The position numbers and the translations under genes were made by a program. Positions 6,983 through 10,899 of a DNA stretch of 10,899 nucleotides are shown piece by piece. Within the stretch, counting starts at the first letter, position 1. Every line of letters begins with the position of its first letter. The stretch lies in assembly GCA_964563535.1 (NCBI GenBank), contig CAZLXP010000089.1, forward strand, positions 1 through 10,899, given 5' to 3'. The DNA comes from WVWN01 sp964563535 (GTDB lineage: Bacteria; RBG-13-66-14; B26-G2; WVWN01). The notes under the pieces are model-generated. The model was not told the DNA's origin and did no database searches. It saw nothing but the letters and a program-made list of their open reading frames with translations.

Positions 6983-7267
6983 CTACTCGAAGTACTCTAT
7001 CGAGTCCCCTTCCTTCAAGGTAATTACGACCTTTTTCCAATTCGAACGGCGGCCCTCGGTATACCTGACGCGGCGCTTTTTGCCCTTCCGGTTCATGACG
7101 TTGACGTCGGTAACCGTGACCTTGTAGATGGTCTCGACCGCGCCTTTTATTTCGACCTTGTTGGCGGAAGGGTGCACCTTGAAGGCGTACTTGCGCTGCG
7201 CCTCCTGCAAGTACTCCATCTTCTCGCTGATGATGGGTTGAACTATTATGTCCTGGGGCGCTTTCAT
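6983..7267 (-). CDS. rplW: 50S ribosomal protein L23
   Basis: L23 is at the exit of the peptide tunnel and is the docking site for trigger factor and SRP. The 94-residue protein starts MKAPQDIIVQPIISEKMEYL, followed by the family core YAFKVHPSANKVEIKGAVET and KVTVTDVNVMNRKGKKRRVR, and ends with a GRRSNWKKVVITLKEGDSIE segment. ATG 7267 overlaps the rplD TGA by 4 nt (ATGA). TAG at 6983-6985. Confidence 0.98.
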   Translation of the reverse strand: MKAPQDIIVQPIISEKMEYLQEAQRKYAFKVHPSANKVEIKGAVETIYKVTVTDVNVMNRKGKKRRVRYTEGRRSNWKKVVITLKEGDSIEYFE

Positions 7268-7890
7268 TCCGCCAACCGTTGTTGAAGCTCCTTAGCCGCG
7301 GCCTCGGTCAACACCAATTCTTCGGCCTCGACGATCTCGTATACGCTGGCGCTCCCCGCGTGCCGCACGTTGACGATAGGGACGTTCGCCGCCGACTTTA
7401 TGAATTTCTCGTTTCGTTCGTCCACGACGAACAACACTTTGGCGTCGAGCAAGTTCATATCCGCGAGCATATCGACCACGCCCTTAGTCCGGTATTCGTC
7501 GAAGTTCAGACGGTCGATAATCCGCAATTTACCGTTCCGGGCCTTATCGGATAAAGCGCTCTTGAGCGCCGCGCGGCGGACTTTGCGCGGGATATTTTTC
7601 ACGTAATGACGGGGCCGCGGGCCGAAGACCACGCCGCCGCCCCGCCACTGCGGCGAGCGTATGGAACCCTGGCGGGCGTGGCCGGTCCCCTTCTGGCGAT
7701 AAGGTTTCCGGCCGCCGCCCCGCACCTCGCCCCTCGTTTTGGCCTTGGCCGCGCCGGCGCGTTTGGCGGCGAGTTGGGCCACGACGCACTGGTGGACGAG
7801 GTCCGGCCGGGGGGCGGCGTCGAAGACGCTGTCGGCGAGTTCGACCTCGCCCATCTCGCGTCCCACCTGATCTAATAATTTCGCCTTCAT
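7264..7890 (-). CDS. rplD: 50S ribosomal protein L4
   Basis: L4 has a globular domain on the 50S surface and an extended loop lining the exit tunnel; in E. coli it also represses the S10 operon. The 208-residue protein has the L4 loop signature RGGGRKPYRQKGTGHARQGS followed by IRSPQWRGGGVVFGPRPR, then the globular part KVRRAALKSALSDKARNGKL. The start is ATG 7890, only 6 nt (AAAAAC/T-rich) after the stop of the inserted 92-residue gene. No convincing Shine-Dalgarno lies within 5-12 nt, so L4 initiation may depend on ribosomes terminating at that inserted gene. It overlaps rplW by 4 nt. Confidence 0.97.
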   Translation of the reverse strand: MKAKLLDQVGREMGEVELADSVFDAAPRPDLVHQCVVAQLAAKRAGAAKAKTRGEVRGGGRKPYRQKGTGHARQGSIRSPQWRGGGVVFGPRPRHYVKNIPRKVRRAALKSALSDKARNGKLRIIDRLNFDEYRTKGVVDMLADMNLLDAKVLFVVDERNEKFIKSAANVPIVNVRHAGSASVYEIVEAEELVLTEAAAKELQQRLAE

Positions 7891-7896
7891 AGTTTT

Positions 7897-8175
7897 TTAT
7901 GCGCCAGGCCCGGTATAAGCTTCTGCCTCGTCGTGGGTCCACGTTATTACGAACGCTAGGTTTTGCAATAAACCCTGCATATCGCCGCCGAAATGGGAGT
8001 TAATCACGCTCCAAACTTTATTCTGGCGTACGGGTTCCGGGTCCTCGGAGAAACCATCCCACGTTACGTGAATTATATACTTGGTGGGGGTCATCTCTTC
8101 GACTGAGATGTCCGCAGGAGGTGTGGAGAAAGCCTCTCTCAATGCGTTTACGACCTTATCTCTCAATTCTTCCAT
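7897..8175 (-). CDS. small protein of unknown function, possible BolA/KH-like fold
   Basis: This 92-residue protein is not a ribosomal protein. It begins MEELRDKVVNALREAFSTPP, a likely amphipathic helix, then a strand pair (TPTKYIIHVTWDGF). Next is a helix starting EPVRQNKVWSVINSHF and a last strand-like LLQNLAFVITWTHDEAEA. The order helix, strand, 'WDGF', 'xxxRQxxVWxxI', then 'LAFVITWTxDEA' parallels the BolA layout (SDxFxG, RHRxVY, ALxxxTxxE), but the BolA RHR histidine is absent (RQN). The relation is inference from pattern only. ATG 8175 overlaps the upstream HEPN-like gene by 13 nt and has AGGGG 7 nt upstream. The stop TAA is 6 nt before rplD. It lies in AT-richer DNA between rplC and rplD, where no gene normally occurs. 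Confidence 0.85.
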   Translation of the reverse strand: MEELRDKVVNALREAFSTPPADISVEEMTPTKYIIHVTWDGFSEDPEPVRQNKVWSVINSHFGGDMQGLLQNLAFVITWTHDEAEAYTGPGA

Positions 8176-8513
8176 TTTCGAACCCCTATATCGCGGATAA
8201 CCCGCGCCGCGGCGATTACCTTTCTTGCGATATCTTGTTTGGCTTTGCGCAAGTCCCCGCGGAACTTGCTAGGCAGGTCTTTATGCAACAAGGAAGGCGC
8301 CCTAATAAAGGCGTTATCATCGAAATAACGTATTTCGTTTCGCCAACGGGCGACCACGCTTTGGACTGCCGCGTTCAACCGTTTAGTTTCGTCACCCGCT
8401 TCCGCCAAATCCAAAAAACCGCTTAATTTAACTAGTTCTAAAATAGCGTGGTTAATCGGTATTCCGGCACTGGGATTAATTTTTAAGACGTACGCCGTCA
8501 ACAAACACTCCAC
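8163..8513 (-). CDS. HEPN-like domain protein (coordinates from first canonical start; true start probably upstream)
   Basis: This frame encodes a helical protein that resembles HEPN-domain proteins, a superfamily that includes RNases and nucleotide-linked toxins. The section from GTG 8513 is 116 residues. The preceding in-frame codons add the family-like first helices, including NENHYIAVIYISGLAVECLL, which spans the GTG. Further hallmarks are the NHAILELVKLSGF segment (resembling the 'HdL..Ll..sGf' helix) and W57-x4-R62-Y63 (ARWRNEIRYF). Arg71-x5-His77 (RAPSLLH) fits the spacing of the HEPN Rx4-6H catalytic motif, but the residue after Arg is not the usual polar one. The C-terminus is Arg/Lys-rich. 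GTG 8513 has no Shine-Dalgarno and cuts the conserved helix, so it is unlikely to be the real start. It may be a gene with a rare start codon, a frameshifted gene, or a decaying one. Confidence 0.72.
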   Translation of the reverse strand: MECLLTAYVLKINPSAGIPINHAILELVKLSGFLDLAEAGDETKRLNAAVQSVVARWRNEIRYFDDNAFIRAPSLLHKDLPSKFRGDLRKAKQDIARKVIAAARVIRDIGVRKWKN

Positions 8514-8696
8514 GGCTAGACCAGATATATAAATAACGGCAATATAATGGTTTTCGTTTCCTTCGGCAGCCCGAAAAAGCGATTCCGCATCGTCAAACCG
8601 TTGCGTGGCCGCTCTATAAGCGTTATTCGCGTTGAGCTTAGGCGAAAACGTAGACGGGAATATTAAACGTATTCCTGGCGTCTTCTTGCTTCTCCT
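8514..8696 (-). other. in-frame N-terminal extension of the HEPN-like gene without a canonical start codon
   Basis: The frame of the HEPN-like gene stays open for 61 codons upstream of GTG 8513, back to a TAA at 8697-8699. None of these codons is ATG, GTG, TTG or CTG. The translation from about 8640 (NANNAYRAATQRFDDAESLF, then RAAEGNENHYIAVIYISGLA) looks like genuine HEPN helices 1 and 2, so this stretch is probably coding or was until recently. Candidate rare starts include ACG at 8681, 10 nt after the GGAG of the AAAGGAG element, and ATA at 8672. A single-base error or an ancestral frameshift would also explain the missing start. Confidence 0.6.
8690..8696 (-). promoter_or_regulatory. strong Shine-Dalgarno-like element with no matching start codon
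   Basis: The minus strand reads AAAGGAGAAG just after two stop codons (TAA TAA at 8697-8702). It is the best Shine-Dalgarno match around the inserted genes. No ATG, GTG or TTG lies 4-12 nt downstream in any frame. It is either the ribosome binding site of the HEPN-like gene using a rare start such as ACG 8681, or a remnant whose start codon has been lost. Confidence 0.45.
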
Positions 8697-8708
8697 TTAT
8701 TATTCCAT
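8697..8708 (-). other. two-codon mini-ORF (ATG GAA TAA TAA)
   Basis: Reading on the minus strand, ATG at 8708 is followed by GAA and two TAA stops, in the same frame as the HEPN-like gene. It is the only ATG between the rplC stop and the HEPN-like frame. It could be the disrupted original start of that gene or chance. No good Shine-Dalgarno precedes it (CACAAGAAGTAA upstream). Confidence 0.3.
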
Positions 8709-8719
8709 TTACTTCTTGT

Positions 8720-8749
8720 GGCGCGGGCGCTTAGCGCGCTTTCCGCGCC
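8720..8749 (-). other. GC-rich inverted repeat spanning the rplC stop codon
   Basis: On the minus strand GGCGCGG (8749-8743) and CCGCGCC (8726-8720) are perfect 7-bp inverted arms. Between them, GCGC-GCTAA-GCGC forms a nested 4-bp stem with a 5-nt loop containing the rplC TAA. No U-tract follows (ACAAGAAG), so it does not look like an intrinsic terminator. It marks the exact junction where the AT-richer insert begins. GC-rich sequence makes such repeats common, so function is uncertain. Confidence 0.35.
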
Positions 8750-9357
8750 GGCGAGACGACCACCAGGCCGCCATTCGGCCCGGGGGCCGCGCCCTTCACG
8801 ACCAGAAGCGACCTCCCGACGTCGAGCCGGAAGACCTTGAGGTTCGGCGCCGTCAACCACCGGTTGCCCATATGCCCCGGCATCCTCTTGCCCTTGTATA
8901 CTTTCGACGGCGTCGCCGACGCGCCTATCGACTTCGGCCGCCGGTACGCCTTAGAGCCGTGGGTTTTGGGGCCGCGGTGGAAGCCGTGTCTTTTGATGAC
9001 GCCCGCGAACCCGCGCCCCTTGGACCGGGCCCTCACGTCCACCGCGGTTACGCCCTCGAATATCGAGATATCGACGGCGTCGCCGGCCTTGAACGACTCC
9101 GCGTCGGCGACCCGGAACTCGCGCAACCATGCGGGCGCCGGCACCCCGGCCCGGGCGACGTGGCCGGCCTCCGGTTTATTGGGCCGCTTTTTCTCGCCGA
9201 GGCCGAGTTGCAGGGCGGCGTACCCGTCTTGGGGCAGCGTCTTCACCTGGGTAAGGCGATTGGGGGGCAGCTCGAGCACCGTCACAGCCAACGCCCGGCC
9301 TTCGTCGTCGAAGACCGTCGTCATCCCCAGTTTTTTTCCCAGCATTCCCAACGCCAT
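8731..9357 (-). CDS. rplC: 50S ribosomal protein L3
   Basis: L3 is an early-assembly 23S rRNA-binding protein near the peptidyl-transferase centre. I choose ATG 9357 (MALGMLGKKLGMTTVFDDEG), giving 208 residues, the usual bacterial length. The frame is open further upstream, but that part overlaps rpsJ out of frame and is not L3-like. GGAG with a 5-nt spacer precedes ATG 9357. The core includes KGRGFAGVIKRHGFHRGPKT, HGSKAYRRPKSIGASATPSK, and GHMGNRW followed by NLKVFRLDVGRSLLVVKGAA. The stop TAA is at 8731-8733, within a GC-rich inverted repeat. The next gene in transcription order is not rplD but the inserted HEPN-like frame. Confidence 0.97.
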   Translation of the reverse strand: MALGMLGKKLGMTTVFDDEGRALAVTVLELPPNRLTQVKTLPQDGYAALQLGLGEKKRPNKPEAGHVARAGVPAPAWLREFRVADAESFKAGDAVDISIFEGVTAVDVRARSKGRGFAGVIKRHGFHRGPKTHGSKAYRRPKSIGASATPSKVYKGKRMPGHMGNRWLTAPNLKVFRLDVGRSLLVVKGAAPGPNGGLVVVSPARKAR

Positions 9358-9374
9358 ACGGGCTCCAACCTCGG

Positions 9375-9683
9375 CTACAGCTTGATCTCCACTTCCACCC
9401 CGGCGGGTAATTGCAACCGGGTCAACGCGTCTATAGTATCGCCGCTGTGCTCCTCGATCTCGATAAGGCGGTTGTGGGTGCGCATCTCGAACTGCTCCCG
9501 CGACTTCTTGTCGACGTGCGGGGAGCGGAGCACGGTGTAACGACTTATCTCCGTAGGGAGCGGAATAGGGCCGCACACCTGCGCCCCGGTGCGGCGTATG
9601 GTCGCGCAGATCTCTTCCACCGAGCGGTCGAGCAACCGGTGGTCGAAAGCCCTAAGCCTGATCCTGATCCTTTTCCTAGGCAT
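9375..9683 (-). CDS. rpsJ: 30S ribosomal protein S10
   Basis: S10 is in the 30S head and also acts as the NusE transcription antitermination factor. The 102-residue protein starts MPRKRIRIRLRAFDHRLLDR, has the conserved GAQVCGPIPLPTEISRYTVL and the motif RSPHVDKKSREQFEMRTHNR followed by LIEIEE. Its C-terminus LQLPAGVEVEIKL is typical. ATG 9683 is 25 nt after the tuf stop, and rplC starts 17 nt after its TAG. In many bacteria rpsJ follows tuf, as here. Confidence 0.98.
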   Translation of the reverse strand: MPRKRIRIRLRAFDHRLLDRSVEEICATIRRTGAQVCGPIPLPTEISRYTVLRSPHVDKKSREQFEMRTHNRLIEIEEHSGDTIDALTRLQLPAGVEVEIKL

Positions 9684-9708
9684 TACGTATCAGCGGTACC
9701 TCAGGGCG

Positions 9709-10899
<1,191 letters not shown>

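Noticed and set aside
5959..7023. Long plus-strand open frame of 354 codons opposite rplB, rpsS and rplW
   Set aside because: It is antisense to well-identified ribosomal genes, spans several of them, and is explained by high GC reducing stop codons in the complementary frame.
8121..8426. Plus-strand open frame of 101 codons inside the AT-richer insert
   Set aside because: Considered because stops are more frequent here, but it is antisense to the HEPN-like gene, has no ribosome binding site seen, and runs against the operon direction.
8632..9540. Plus-strand open frame of 302 codons opposite rplC and part of the insert
   Set aside because: It lies antisense to rplC, which is unambiguous, and the translation has no recognisable domain.
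9358..9576. Longer upstream start for rplC (73 more residues)
   Set aside because: The extra part is out-of-frame rpsJ sequence without L3 similarity; MALGMLGKKLGM at 9357 with GGAG upstream is the L3 N-terminus.
9684..9708. S10 leader with an L4-binding hairpin upstream of rpsJ
   Set aside because: Only 25 nt lie between tuf and rpsJ, too short for the E. coli type leader, and I see no such structure.

Overview
The window is a long, compact ribosomal-protein operon, with every gene on the minus strand, so transcription runs from high to low coordinates. It corresponds to the bacterial S10 and spc operons joined without a visible break, with tuf (EF-Tu) directly upstream. Reading with transcription, the order is tuf (cut at the right edge), rpsJ, rplC, two extra genes, rplD, rplW, rplB, rpsS, rplV, rpsC, rplP, rpmC, rpsQ, rplN, rplX, rplE, rpsN, rpsH, rplF, rplR and rpsE (cut at the left edge). 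Spacing is tight (4-nt overlaps to gaps of about 50 nt), and I see no tRNA, rRNA, CRISPR array, insertion sequence or convincing terminator.

The source is a GC-rich bacterium. Both S14 and L24 are the zinc-binding (C+) forms with four cysteines. Several starts are GTG (rplR, rplE, rplN, rpmC) and rpsS starts at TTG. L22, S5 and S3 carry charged C-terminal extensions. I cannot assign a phylum from the sequence alone; an uncultured lineage is possible.

The unusual part is 7897-8730, between rplC and rplD, which are normally adjacent in this operon. Two small non-ribosomal genes sit here in clearly AT-richer DNA: hand-counted 60-base lines give 37-53% GC, against 70% in a sampled line of rplC. 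The upstream gene encodes a HEPN-like helical protein. Its frame is open to 8696 and its conserved first helices lie upstream of the first canonical start codon. The downstream gene overlaps it by 13 nt and encodes a 92-residue protein whose layout resembles BolA/KH-like small proteins. Together they look like a coupled two-gene cassette lodged inside a highly conserved operon.

A second oddity is in tuf. Almost the whole gene uses G-ending codons with near uniformity, but the last roughly 45-60 codons switch to C-ending codons, suggesting recombination or gene conversion at the 3' end. The other genes look like ordinary housekeeping components of the 30S and 50S subunits.
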